In this document: piece by piece, positions 1 through 10,178 of the stretch | Numbering within the stretch: position 1 is the stretch's first letter | Layout of the letters: every line of letters begins with the position of its first letter | Assembly (NCBI GenBank): GCA_001600695.1 | Contig: BCKQ01000019.1 | Location: forward strand, 108,278 to 172,277 | DNA length: 64,000 bases | DNA from: Ascoidea asiatica | Lineage: Eukaryota > Ascomycota > Saccharomycetes > Ascoideales > Ascoideaceae | Reading direction: 5' to 3' | Made by a program: the position numbers and the translations under genes | The notes under the pieces: model-generated | Told to the model about the DNA's origin: nothing | What the model saw: the letters and a program-made list of their open reading frames with translations, nothing else | Database searches by the model: none

Positions 1-2139
1 GAAATGACATTAAATGCAGATGTATTTGATAGTCAAGAAGATAAAGACCTTTATATAAAATCAATATTCAATGAAGCCAAAGGAAAAGAGTTAAAACTAG
101 TTACTAATCAAATTTGCTCTAAATTGGTTGAACGTTTAATTTTAAGTGCAAAAGATTTTGAATTGAAAGAATTATTTGGATCTTTCCAAGGAAATTTTGT
201 TAAACTAGCTCATCATAAATATTCTTCCCATTGTATCGAAACTTTATTTGTTAGATGTGCTGCACAAATTCATAAAGAAATCTCGAATCCAAGTTTAGCA
301 AATCTCAAGAAAAGAGATGCTGACAATGATAGTGATGGTGAAGAAGAAATCGAGTTTGCTCCAATGGAGACATTATTTATCTATATGTTAAATGAATTTA
401 TACCTTATCTTCAAGAAATGATATCTCATCAATATGCTTCTCATACTTTAAGATTAATACTTTTAATATTGGGAGGGAAAGAATTACCCTCAGCTGTTGT
501 TGCAGACTCAACTTTAAGGTCAAAAAGATCTAAAATTGCAAGAAATATGATTGAAATTAAAGATAATGAGGACTTTGCTAAAAAATATCAAATTCCAAAA
601 TCATTTACTTTTGAATTAAAGAAAACAATATTCAATTTATCTCAAAATTTATCTGTTACAAAGTTAAGAGAATATGCTATAGATAAATTATCTTCCCCTG
701 TTATTCAAATATTAATTCAAATTGAACCTATAGTTGACAAAAAAAGATCTATATATTCATGTATATTCTCTGAAAGTGAAGAAATTGACCAAAAAGAGTC
801 TTCGTTTATGGAATATTGTCTTTCAGATTCTGTTGGATCTCATTTTTTGGAATTTGTTATATCACATTCAAATCGTAAGCTATCAAATAGATTATATAAT
901 TTGTATATGAAAGAAAAAATTATGAAATTAGTCAATAGATCAACAACAGCAATTTATGTCGTCAAAGCTTTATTAGCGACATTGAAAAAAGATGTGGTAA
1001 TAGAAATTTTAGACGTTTTAATTCCTAATATAGCCAAAATAATAGATTTAAGTTTAGATTTTGCTGGAACTGTTTTAGAAAAAGATATAGAAAGAAATTC
1101 ATATAAAAAAGATGAATTAGTAACAGGTATTTTGGATAAATTTTCTGGTGTGGTGAAGAAGCCTGCAAAAACTGTTGAATCATCAATTGCTTTCGCTGAA
1201 CCCAAGGAAGAACTTTCTGACGATTCGTCACCTAAAAAGATTAATTTATTAGAAAGTATATTGAAATTATCATCTTCCACTTTAGGTAATACTAGAGGTG
1301 ATTGGCCAACTGCAGAAGAAAGAAGAGATTCATTTTTTTTAGAAAAGTTGATAAGTTTTGATACTAAGTTTCGTGATCTAGTTCTTGATGCCTTATTAGA
1401 ATTGCCAACTGAAAGGTTTGATCAAATGTGCTATCATGCTATATTTTGTCATGTTATTGAAATATTTCTTGAAAGTCCAGAGTTATTATCCACTATGCAA
1501 AGGAGAAGATTACTAAATAATTTTGAAAATAAAATTCCAGATTTATGCTGTAATGTCTATGGCTCTCATTTAGTTGATAAATTATGGTGGTTTACATCGA
1601 AACTTGCTCTTTATAAAGAAAGAATTGCTAGGGAAATGTTAACTAACAGCACCCAAATAAAAAACAGTAGCTATGGGAAAATTGTGTGGAGGAATTGGAA
1701 AATGGAATTGTGTTCTAGAAAATGGTCAGACTGGAAATATGAAGTAAAAGAAACAGATCAGAAATTTGAGCAGCTTGTTAATGAAGTCGATGGAAAAATA
1801 GGAAAAAGCACTAAACCAACAATAACGAATAGTAAAAACTATCAAAATTTTGCTCTTCAGAAAAAACGTAATCCAAATAGAATTGATCAAGGAAGAAATG
1901 ATCAAGGAAGAAATGATCAAGGTAGAAATGATCAAGGTAGAAATGGTCGAAATAGTAATTTTGGAAGTCATAGTTTTCAGGATCGAAACAGCAGCAATAA
2001 TTTTTCTCATGACAATAGCTTTGCCAAACCAAATAATAAAAGAAGATTTGGTGAAGAAGGAATAGCTACTTCTAATCAAGATTTTTCTAAACCTCACAAA
2101 AAAGTCAGAGGTCGTAATTACAAAAAATTTAAGGATTAA
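1..2139 (+). CDS. NOP9: Nop9, pumilio-like nucleolar RNA-binding protein (5' end cut off)
   Basis: Nop9 binds pre-rRNA in the nucleolus and is needed for 40S ribosomal subunit maturation. The frame is open to the first base of the window. The first visible methionine (base 4) lines up with an internal position of S. cerevisiae Nop9, about 70 residues in, so the true start lies outside. Family-specific stretches are clear: EAKGKELKLVT near residue 25, HQYASHTLRL near 140, TLGNTRGDWPTAEERR near 430, CNVYGSHLVDKLW near 520 and YKERIAREML near 540. These belong to the degenerate pumilio repeats that fill most of the protein. The tail after about residue 620 is low-complexity and basic. It holds four tandem DQGRN-like units encoded by a 15-bp DNA repeat around 1885-1945 and ends in a Lys/Arg-rich segment like the yeast protein. 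Identity is secure; only the 5' boundary is unknown. Confidence 0.95.
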   Translation, partial: EMTLNADVFDSQEDKDLYIKSIFNEAKGKELKLVTNQICSKLVERLILSAKDFELKELFGSFQGNFVKLAHHKYSSHCIETLFVRCAAQIHKEISNPSLANLKKRDADNDSDGEEEIEFAPMETLFIYMLNEFIPYLQEMISHQYASHTLRLILLILGGKELPSAVVADSTLRSKRSKIARNMIEIKDNEDFAKKYQIPKSFTFELKKTIFNLSQNLSVTKLREYAIDKLSSPVIQILIQIEPIVDKKRSIYSCIFSESEEIDQKESSFMEYCLSDSVGSHFLEFVISHSNRKLSNRLYNLYMKEKIMKLVNRSTTAIYVVKALLATLKKDVVIEILDVLIPNIAKIIDLSLDFAGTVLEKDIERNSYKKDELVTGILDKFSGVVKKPAKTVESSIAFAEPKEELSDDSSPKKINLLESILKLSSSTLGNTRGDWPTAEERRDSFFLEKLISFDTKFRDLVLDALLELPTERFDQMCYHAIFCHVIEIFLESPELLSTMQRRRLLNNFENKIPDLCCNVYGSHLVDKLWWFTSKLALYKERIAREMLTNSTQIKNSSYGKIVWRNWKMELCSRKWSDWKYEVKETDQKFEQLVNEVDGKIGKSTKPTITNSKNYQNFALQKKRNPNRIDQGRNDQGRNDQGRNDQGRNGRNSNFGSHSFQDRNSSNNFSHDNSFAKPNNKRRFGEEGIATSNQDFSKPHKKVRGRNYKKFKD

Positions 2140-2373
2140 TGATTTGGTAGAATTATTATATAGAAGGCATATAGGTTTTAAATAAAAAATTAAAGACATC
2201 TAATATAACGTATACTAAATGAGCAATAGAAAGTCTTGATGTAAAACTATATATTAGTAAAAATGTTTTCATGAGCTATGTGAGAGAAGAATTGAAGGAA
2301 AAAAAAACTATAACTATAATTATAAATAAAAAAAAAACTAAATAAAAATGAAAATGCATAACGTTTAAAACTT

Positions 2374-5300
2374 TCAAGGCCTTTGCTCATTAATTATAGA
2401 TTCTCTATCGGCGTTGAGTGCTTTACTAGCACCAGTTTGATTTTCTTCAACGTCAGGATCTACGCTATTAACATCGTTATAACTAGAACGATCATCATCT
2501 TCCTCCTCTTCTTCTTCATCAGAATCCGTTTTAGGGTCCAGAGCATGATCAACAGAAACTCTTCTTTGGAAATCTTTTATATGAGCACGAGTGATAACTC
2601 TGCTTATAGTTCTTATTAGACGAGCTTTTGAAGCAAATGATGCATTACTTTCGGTTTCATGAGCTCCTTCTTCAGCAGTTGCACCATATTCACCATGATG
2701 AGATGGAGCTCGGGATCTTGTAGAGAATCTACGAGGATGTAAACCTTCCTCCATATTTGAAGAAGAATCAATGACTGCTTCATCATCGTTAGGAGCAAAA
2801 TAACGAGAAGATTTGATTGAAAATCTTGGAGATTTGATAGGATTTGGATTCTTTATACTAGATTGAGAAAGGAATTGTGAAGCCTGAGCTGGCTGAGTGA
2901 GATCATTTTCATTCTCTTCTAATATAACATTAATTTCATTGATGCCATTATCAGCAAATTTCTTGGCAGGAATATTAACTCTTCTAATAATAGGATAAGG
3001 TAAAGGTGTTTCTCTATAAGCTTTTAATAAATGAACATTAGTACAATGCTCATTTTCCATTCTAAAAAAAATCCAAATAAATCTTCTTATTACTTCTGCA
3101 AGTCCAACAAAAAAACTTGTGATTGGACTAAATCTTATTGATTCGGAAAAAAAAGCATAAAAAATCCATTGAAATCTCAATATAACATCTTCAATAATAG
3201 CAAAATAATAAAATAATGGATTTTTATAGGCTAAATCATCTCTTAGTAAAAAATTTTTGGAATCTAACTGAAAAAGTGACCAGTCCATAAGAACATCCCA
3301 AATTGAAGAATAAACAGAATTCAAAGCGGCAAAGAAAATAAAAGTAGTTCTATTTGTATGTGTTCTATCAATTCTATAAACTGACATCATCATATAATAC
3401 AATGTTGAAACGAGATATTTTAGCATATTTGCAATATGAGGAAATTTATCACCAGTATCAGCATATCTTCTAAAACATTGTAAAAGTCTCCAAATACTTG
3501 GTAAAGCCTGCATAAAACCCAGAGCTCTTGATTTTGAAGATCCACATGGAGCACAATCACAGCCATCTAGAACCCCTTTGAATTCAGTAGAATATGTGCA
3601 AAGTACGAAAGCAATATTACCCAATGCATACGTCAATGAACAAAATATATCTCCTAGGAAAAAATCTCTGAATTCAACAGGATAAAAGCCTGACCATAAT
3701 AATCTCCAGATTGCAATTTGACACCATCTTCTTGAATGAAAATAAAAAATTTTAAATGGCATTAAAAATAAAAATAAGAAAAATCCAATAAAAAACCAAG
3801 GTAAATATCTACCTGGGATTATAGTATTTGGATAATTGAAATTTTCAAAAGACAACCAAGAAATCAAACAACCGAAAAATAAAAAAAAAGAAGGAAAGAA
3901 AAAAAATTGTCTGAAATCTAGAACATTAAAACTATTAAATTCAAATATAAATTTATAATTAATCTTATAATAATACCAAGCTAAACAATTGATACCAAAA
4001 AATAAAGACATAATAATTGGTTGTAAAAACCCTCCCCAAATTTGAAATAAAGTTTTTGATTCAGGTAATGAATTATTAGAATAATTTTTTGCACCAATAT
4101 ATATAGATAATATCAAAATTGGTAAACTTAATCCTAAAAATAAACCAGAAGAAAAAAGAGATAAATAATAAGTTTGAGGTATTTCTTTTTTCCTTAATTT
4201 TTCAACAGCTAATTTTCTATTACCTTTTAAAAAATGTAATGAATACATATCTTCAATTTTTGGTATTAAATTATCTAATACATCACTTGTTGAGAAATAA
4301 CAATTATTAACTTTATCCATATACCATTGAGACCATTTTGAGTTAGTTTGTTTATCAAATTTCTTAATCATTTTTCTAAAACCAGTTCTATTCAAAGCTC
4401 TATAGTTTTTTAACAATTCTGTAAAATTATAAAATTCTAATAAAGCTAATTTTAATTGTCTTTTAGCTTGTTGATACGGTATACTTGAACTATTATTATA
4501 ATTAAAAGTTTGAGGTTTTTTTCTTCTATAATCTTTTTTATTGAATCTTGGATCATCTTTACCCTTTTTATTATGATTATTATTATTATTATTTATGTCA
4601 TTATTATTTCTTTGATTGTCATCATCTTCTTCTTCTTCGTCGTCATCTAAATAATCATTATTATTTGTATTGTTATTATTTTGAGTATCTTGATCATTAT
4701 CACTTGAATCATCAGAATTATTTTTTTCAATTGAATTTTTATTTTTTAAAAATCTTAGTTTTGGTAAAGTTGGTAGTTCAAATTTGGAAATTGTTCTTGT
4801 AGTTAATCTTGAAGTTTTTTGAAATAAAATATTATTACTATTATTTTCAATAAATTTAGGTTTATTGTTTTTATTATTTGTGTTATTATTATTAATTGAA
4901 TTAGAGTTAAAATTAGAAATAATTGAATTTAAATGAATGGAATTATTTGATAATTCTTTTAAACGTAATTTTTGTTCATGTAATTGAATTAATTGATCTT
5001 GTAAAAGTAGAAATCTATCAAGACATTGAACTTCTTTTTCTTTATAAAATAGATCAACTTTAATTAGTTGTAAATCTAACCATTTAATAAAATCCACTTT
5101 AGATTTATAATTTTGTTGAATAATAAGTAAATTATTATCGATATTATTTTTGGTTGAGTTTGCTTGATTAATAGAAAAAGAGTTATTATTATTATTATTA
5201 TTATCATTGATATTATTAATTGAAGTTAAATTATGTAAATGAATTTGATTTGTGATATTATTAAAACTTGAACGTTTTTTAATATTTTTAAGAATTGAAT

Positions 5301-5962
5301 TATTTGTATTAATATGTCTTAAAGAATTTATAGCTTTTTTAAAAGAAGAAGTTTCTGGAAATATATCTGGATTATTGTTATTATTGTTGTTATTACCATT
5401 TGTTTTTGGTTTTGATTTTAAATTTAATTTCAAATTTGATTTTGGTTTAAGTGAGTTAGATTGTGATTGTTGTTGAGATTGTTGTTGAGAGTGCAGATTT
5501 AATATGGAAGGTAAAGGTTCTAATAAAGGAGTCTTATCATTTACTTCATCAGTATTATTTATCTCATTATTATTAATGTTGCCATTATTATTATTGTTGT
5601 TTGTGAGATTAGGAAGAATTGCAGGAGGAGGTAAAGCAAAACTAAAAGAATTATTTGAGTATCTTCTTTGTTTTTTCTTTGAGCCAGTTGAATATGGAGT
5701 TGAAGATAATAATGGACTTACAATTGGATTATTGTTATTATTATTATTGTTGTTATTGTTTATATTAATATTATTTACGTTACTTATATTATTTTCTAAG
5801 TCAAATTGATTATTATATTGATTACTGAATTGATTATTAAATTGGTTGTTATCTTGATTAATATCTTGAATATCATTTTCAACTGGAGTATAATTAAAAG
5901 GATATGAATTTTCTAATAATTCAGTTGGAATAATATATTCATTAAGCTCATTGTTATTGTTA

Positions 5963-5995
<33 letters not shown>

Positions 5996-6174
5996 GAATT
6001 AAGAGATTTTAAACTATTTTGATTATTATTCTTTAAACTAAAATTATAAATTGATTTTGAAGTTGATTGTAAATCAGGAATTTTTTTAAGTAATTTTTTA
6101 CCTTGTTTATAATTTAAATATTTATCTTTCCATTCAGGAATTAAATTTTCATTTAAATTTTGAGCAAATTTCAT
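2374..6174 (-). CDS. SYG1: Syg1/Xpr1-type SPX-EXS phosphate exporter
   Basis: Syg1 is the yeast member of the XPR1 family of inorganic phosphate exporters, with a cytosolic SPX domain that senses inositol pyrophosphates. Residues 1-35 carry the canonical SPX start (MKFAQNL...PEWKDKYLNYKQGKKLLKK). The other SPX helices reappear near 358-405 (VDFIKWLDLQLIKVD) and 560-640 (TGFRKMIKKFDK), separated by long Asn/Gln-rich inserts including a run of 15 Asn. Several membrane segments occupy about 690-860. The EXS region (about 810-1045) has the diagnostic WRLLWSGFYPVEFRDFFLGD, LQCFRRYADTGDKFPH and RRFIWIFFRMENEHC. The C-terminal tail is acidic (runs of Glu and Asp). At 1266 aa it is far longer than S. 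cerevisiae Syg1 (about 900 aa), the excess being low-complexity sequence. It is divergent with DFG10, as in S. cerevisiae. Two codons here are CTG, one at a conserved position. Confidence 0.96.
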
Positions 6175-7342
6175 TTTGATATATAGTATAGTATATGATA
6201 TATGGTATATGATATATGATATATGATAGATAATAAAAGATTTAATGAAATTTGATTAGAATAATTGTAAATAAATGAAAAAAAGCTTAGATTAATTCAA
6301 CCACATAACTTTTGTTTTAAAGAATTATGAATAAATAATAGTTGTTTTTTGTATATTATTTATTTATGACTAATGGATAATAGATAATGGATAATTTATG
6401 ATAGGTTGATTATCCAATTTAATCAATCTCCTTAATTGATGGATATAATAGAATTGTCTTTGAGTGCTTTGATTATCTAAATGTTTGAATACGATTTGGA
6501 ATATGATTTGGAATATGTCTTGTGATATGTTGAAATAAAAAGATTGAGAAATAAAATAAAATAAAATTCAGTCTTAGACTTTGTAAATTGATATCAGTAT
6601 TTATTTAGGAGTCAATTGATTACAATAACTGCATTTCGATATGTAAATAAATATATTCAAATAAACATTCACTAAAATATTTTCGTTGGAATTGATTCTT
6701 TATTTGTTTGTTTATTTTTCAGTATTATTTTTTAGTTTCCTCTGAATTTTTATTTTCAATTTCACTTTCACTTTCACCTTTATTTTTATTTTTATTTTTT
6801 TTTTATTTTTATTTAGACTCGCAGCCGTGTAAAGCGTTGATTGCAAAGTTAATCATTTCTTAACATATAAAAAATTCCGTCAAATTTCAGATGCTATGTA
6901 CGGACACAATTCAGAAATATTCAGGGCAGAAAAGTAGGGAAGCATATGCATACGCAAACATATAGGGCAACACGTGGGCTAAGCAAGAACACCCACAAAA
7001 ATGGACTCGTCGGTTATTTTTTTATTTATTTCCGAAAAAAAAAACTGGATTTTATTTTCCGATGCATGGAACTTCAAACAAATAATGTAACCATATCCAT
7101 ACCCGCTAACATTTCGGATTTATCAAAATCCGCCGTGTTTACTATTTTTTCGCCAGTTCTGCGGGTTTTCTTTTTTATTTCGTATTTTTTTAGCGAGTTT
7201 AAAATTGAAGCTTTAAAATCTCAATTTGGAATGGATGAGAATAAACATGAAATAAATATGAAATATGAAATATAAGAAATAATTAAGAATTAAATAACAA
7301 ATATAGATGTAAAATAGACGTTGATATATTCAATAACTAACA
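6175..7342. promoter_or_regulatory. Divergent SYG1/DFG10 promoter region with GC-richer island
   Basis: This stretch of about 1.2 kb between two 5' ends has no convincing gene. The SYG1-proximal part is AT-rich, with TATAGTATA/TATGATATA repeats at 6180-6225. From about 6815 to 7180 the composition rises sharply. This island holds TCGCAGCCGTGT (6819-6830, also found at 26208), a CACGTG palindrome at 6971-6976, and AACACCCACAAAAATGG near 6988, loosely Rap1-like. A 109-codon open frame at 6946-7275 resembles nothing I know and has no family features, so I treat it as chance. Confidence 0.55.
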
Positions 7343-8314
7343 ATGATCATATATCTAGATCTCATATTATCCATTGGCTTTGTAATTGAAATATTTGCTG
7401 TTTTAACTGCTTATTTATATCCTCCTTTTAATCCATTTTTAAAATATGGTAAAACACTTAATCAAAAGAATAATAACAATAATCAAAATGAGATCAAACA
7501 TAAAAATTACAATAATTTTCAAAAATTAATTCAATTTATATTAACCTTAACTTTACCAAAATATTTCTTTTATCATTTTTATCTTTTATCTTCTTTCTTA
7601 TCAATAATCAATATATTATTACTAGCTAATCCAAATCTAATTCAAAATTTATTAATATTATTTTCCAATTTCACTTTCACTTTCAATTTATATTTTGAAT
7701 TTAAGTTGAATTATTTCAATTATAATTTAAACAATATAAATGAATTTAATAATTTTAAAATTTCTTTAATTTTAATTTTTATTCATTCAATTAGAAGATT
7801 ATTTGAAACTTTATTTATTTCAAAATTTAATAAATTTTCAAAAATTAATTTATTTCATTATTTAGTTGGAATTTATCTTTATTTTTCAATCAATTTTAAT
7901 TTCTTTGTATATCTATTCATAAATAATCTCAATCATTATAATATCTACAATAATCTAAATTCATTATCAATTAAACAAATTATAATAATTATAATAAATT
8001 TATTAAATCAATTTGATCAATTTAATAATCATTATTATCTTTCAACTTTAAATAAAATTCAATCATCAAATTCACTTAATTATACAAAACCAAATAAATA
8101 TCATTTTAAATATAATTTAAATGCTCATTATTTTAATGATATTATAATTTATTTTTTAAATATTTTTTTATTACCTTTAAATTTATTAAATTATTTAATC
8201 TTTTTTTGGACTTTTATAAATTTATTAATATCTTCAATTCAAAATTATAATTATTATTATAATAAAAATAGTTCAATTAATAAGCAATATAAGTTAATCA
8301 CTTTTATTTATTAA
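7343..8314 (+). CDS. DFG10: Dfg10, polyprenol reductase (SRD5A3 family)
   Basis: Dfg10 is the yeast SRD5A3 orthologue, an ER membrane enzyme in dolichol synthesis; loss impairs N-glycosylation and filamentous growth. The 323-residue protein is hydrophobic throughout. It keeps the family landmarks: LPKYFFYHFYLLSSF after the first helices, HSIRRLFETLF near 147-157 with the conserved Arg-Arg and Glu, the following HYLVGIYLY near 172, a DQ..NH segment near 225, and HYFNDIIIYF near 262 where reductases of this family have a conserved His. S. cerevisiae Dfg10 is about 250 aa; the extra length is Asn-rich loop sequence near 45-60 and 190-250. The upstream neighbour is SYG1 in divergent orientation, matching S. 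cerevisiae chromosome IX, where only NEO1 separates them. Start: first in-frame ATG, directly followed by a hydrophobic helix. Confidence 0.92.
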   Translation: MIIYLDLILSIGFVIEIFAVLTAYLYPPFNPFLKYGKTLNQKNNNNNQNEIKHKNYNNFQKLIQFILTLTLPKYFFYHFYLLSSFLSIINILLLANPNLIQNLLILFSNFTFTFNLYFEFKLNYFNYNLNNINEFNNFKISLILIFIHSIRRLFETLFISKFNKFSKINLFHYLVGIYLYFSINFNFFVYLFINNLNHYNIYNNLNSLSIKQIIIIIINLLNQFDQFNNHYYLSTLNKIQSSNSLNYTKPNKYHFKYNLNAHYFNDIIIYFLNIFLLPLNLLNYLIFFWTFINLLISSIQNYNYYYNKNSSINKQYKLITFIY

Positions 8315-8479
8315 GTAATTAGAAATAAAAAAAAGTAAAGAAATAATCTATTTACAAGTTGCTTTTTTTTTTTATTTCTTAATTATTATATATGTATTAT
8401 TACTATATTTTATATCATTTTATATCATTTTATATTAGTTTATATTAGTTTATAAGTTAATTTAAATTTTTTTAAAACA

Positions 8480-9565
8480 TTAATTTTTATCATTATCATC
8501 ATCTTTTTTAATAAAAGATTTGAAAATATTTTTCTCAATCTCTTTTCTTTTATGTTTTATAATTAATTTACTTGGACGACCTCTTATTCTACCAATTTGA
8601 TTTGAAGAATTTTTTAAACTTAAACTTTTCTTATTTGCTTTTAATTTTAATTCTTTTAATTCTTTTAACTCTTTTAATTCATCTGGTGACATTAATGGTT
8701 TTAATTCTTTAATTTTTTTATTTGGTATATTTTCCCATTCTGGATAATATTCTAATCCAGTTGAAGAAAATGACCAAATTGATTCAAAATTATCATTATC
8801 ATTATTAAGGATACTATTGTTATTATTACTATTATTATTATTATTATTAAATGTTGAATTTGGTGATGTTAAATCTTTTAAAGTTACTCTTTTTTTTGGT
8901 TTTATAAAAATTGGTCTATAACCTGCAAATAAATTTGAAATTCTTAAATCATCAAAAGGTATAATATAATCATCTATTGGAGCTTTTGGTAATGAATCAT
9001 AACTCATTTGTTTTGATTTTTTATTTAATTTATTCTTTGCAATTAATCTTGGTTTATTTAAAGTTCTTTTAATTTTATTATCTGTAATATTAGTAGTGTT
9101 ATTATTATTATTATTAGAAGTACTAGAAGTACTAGAAGTGGAAATAGAATTTGAATTAGAATCAGAAATAGAATTAGAATCATTATTTAAATTTAAATTA
9201 TTTTTAATATTAATATTATCATTTTGATTTTGATTTTTGTTTTTAATATCTAAATCTTTTAAATTTAATTTCAAATCAGAATCTAATTCTAATTTCAATT
9301 CTAAATTTAAATTTGAATCATTTTTAAGATTTTTAGAATCTTCATTAATTAATTTATCATTTAATTTTTTATCATTATCATTTCCATTATTATTAGTTGG
9401 TTGTTGTTTTAATAAAGGTTTGACTTTTGTTGGATTTGAATTTAAATTTATTAAACTTGATGAAAGACATCTTTTTGAATTAAATGAAAGATTTGGTAAA
9501 ATAACATTTTGATTATGAATGAAAGTAAGTTTTGTAGTGTTTAAAAGCACTGATCTTGATAACAT
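8480..9565 (-). CDS. PET20-domain mitochondrial protein (Pet20/Sue1-like)
   Basis: The N-terminus (MLSRSVLLNTTKLTF...NSKRCLSSS) is a typical mitochondrial presequence: basic, hydroxylated and without acidic residues. A low-complexity Asn/Asp/Ser/Leu-rich stretch runs from about 40 to 165. The conserved block lies near residues 185-226: SYDSLPKAPIDDYI, then NLFAGYRPIFIKPKK, which I recognise as the PET20 domain of fungal mitochondrial proteins. In S. cerevisiae it occurs in Pet20 (respiratory growth) and Sue1 (degradation of unstable cytochrome c). I cannot decide between those two paralogues. The C-terminus is Lys-rich, with RIRGRPSKL resembling an AT-hook-like basic patch, probably chance. 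Convergent with DFG10. The domain assignment is from memory of the motif, not a search. Confidence 0.68.
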   Translation of the reverse strand: MLSRSVLLNTTKLTFIHNQNVILPNLSFNSKRCLSSSLINLNSNPTKVKPLLKQQPTNNNGNDNDKKLNDKLINEDSKNLKNDSNLNLELKLELDSDLKLNLKDLDIKNKNQNQNDNINIKNNLNLNNDSNSISDSNSNSISTSSTSSTSNNNNNNTTNITDNKIKRTLNKPRLIAKNKLNKKSKQMSYDSLPKAPIDDYIIPFDDLRISNLFAGYRPIFIKPKKRVTLKDLTSPNSTFNNNNNNSNNNNSILNNDNDNFESIWSFSSTGLEYYPEWENIPNKKIKELKPLMSPDELKELKELKELKLKANKKSLSLKNSSNQIGRIRGRPSKLIIKHKRKEIEKNIFKSFIKKDDDNDKN

Positions 9566-10178
9566 TTTTTTATATAAATGAGTAACGTTGAAAGTGATGA
9601 AACCTGCTTTTGCAATAGTTCAAGCAGTGATATATCAATAAAAGTAGTTGTTATTGAATATCAATAGAATAAATGATATATTGATAATAGATTTGAATAA
9701 ATAATAGAATATAAACCTGAGCAGAGGTGATAACTTCGAGTCTTATCTCGTTTTGCTTCTTGTCATTCAGTCAAATCAAATCAATCTCAAACAGATCCAC
9801 GTAAATTCAAAACGAGCTGGGCTTCAAAACTAAAACTAAAACCAAAATCAAATTCAAAATTCAAATTCATTCGAAGGCAAAAAAAAGGGTCACGTGGATA
9901 AATCACGTTTTTATACAAGACCATAAATAAGGTACTACCAACTAAACGGGTTCAATAAATTGAGACCGTTTTTAAGGATTTCCTTTTTTTTTTTTTTTAA
10001 ATCCGTAATCCCCGTGAGTCCAGTTTTATGGTTTTTATTTTATTTTGCTGCTTCTGCTGTTTCTGCTGCTTCTGCTGTTTCTGCTGCTTCTGCTGCTTCT
10101 GCTTCTGGTAAATAAACCTATATTCAACTATAACTTATATAACTTATAAAACAGATACAGTCCCCTAATCAAGAATAA
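9566..10178. promoter_or_regulatory. Upstream region of the PET20-like gene with GC-richer island
   Basis: This interval holds the upstream side of the PET20-like gene and the 3' side of the phospholipase gene; no gene is visible. The island spans about 9720-10110. It contains GGTCACGTGG (CACGTG at 9891-9896), a second CACG half-site at 9904, a poly-T tract near 9985-10000, and a (TTCTGCTGC)-type pyrimidine tract at 10050-10108. Confidence 0.5.

Noticed and set aside
6971..7045. Possible point-centromere-like arrangement: CACGTG followed by TTTATTTCCGAAAAAAA
   Set aside because: The first element does not fit RTCACRTG, the spacer is only about 55 bp and not highly AT-rich, and the second element lacks most of the CDEIII consensus.
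6946..7275. 109-codon open frame between SYG1 and DFG10
   Set aside because: It lies in a GC-richer upstream island, has no family resemblance, and half of it is Phe/Lys-rich translation of T/A tracts.
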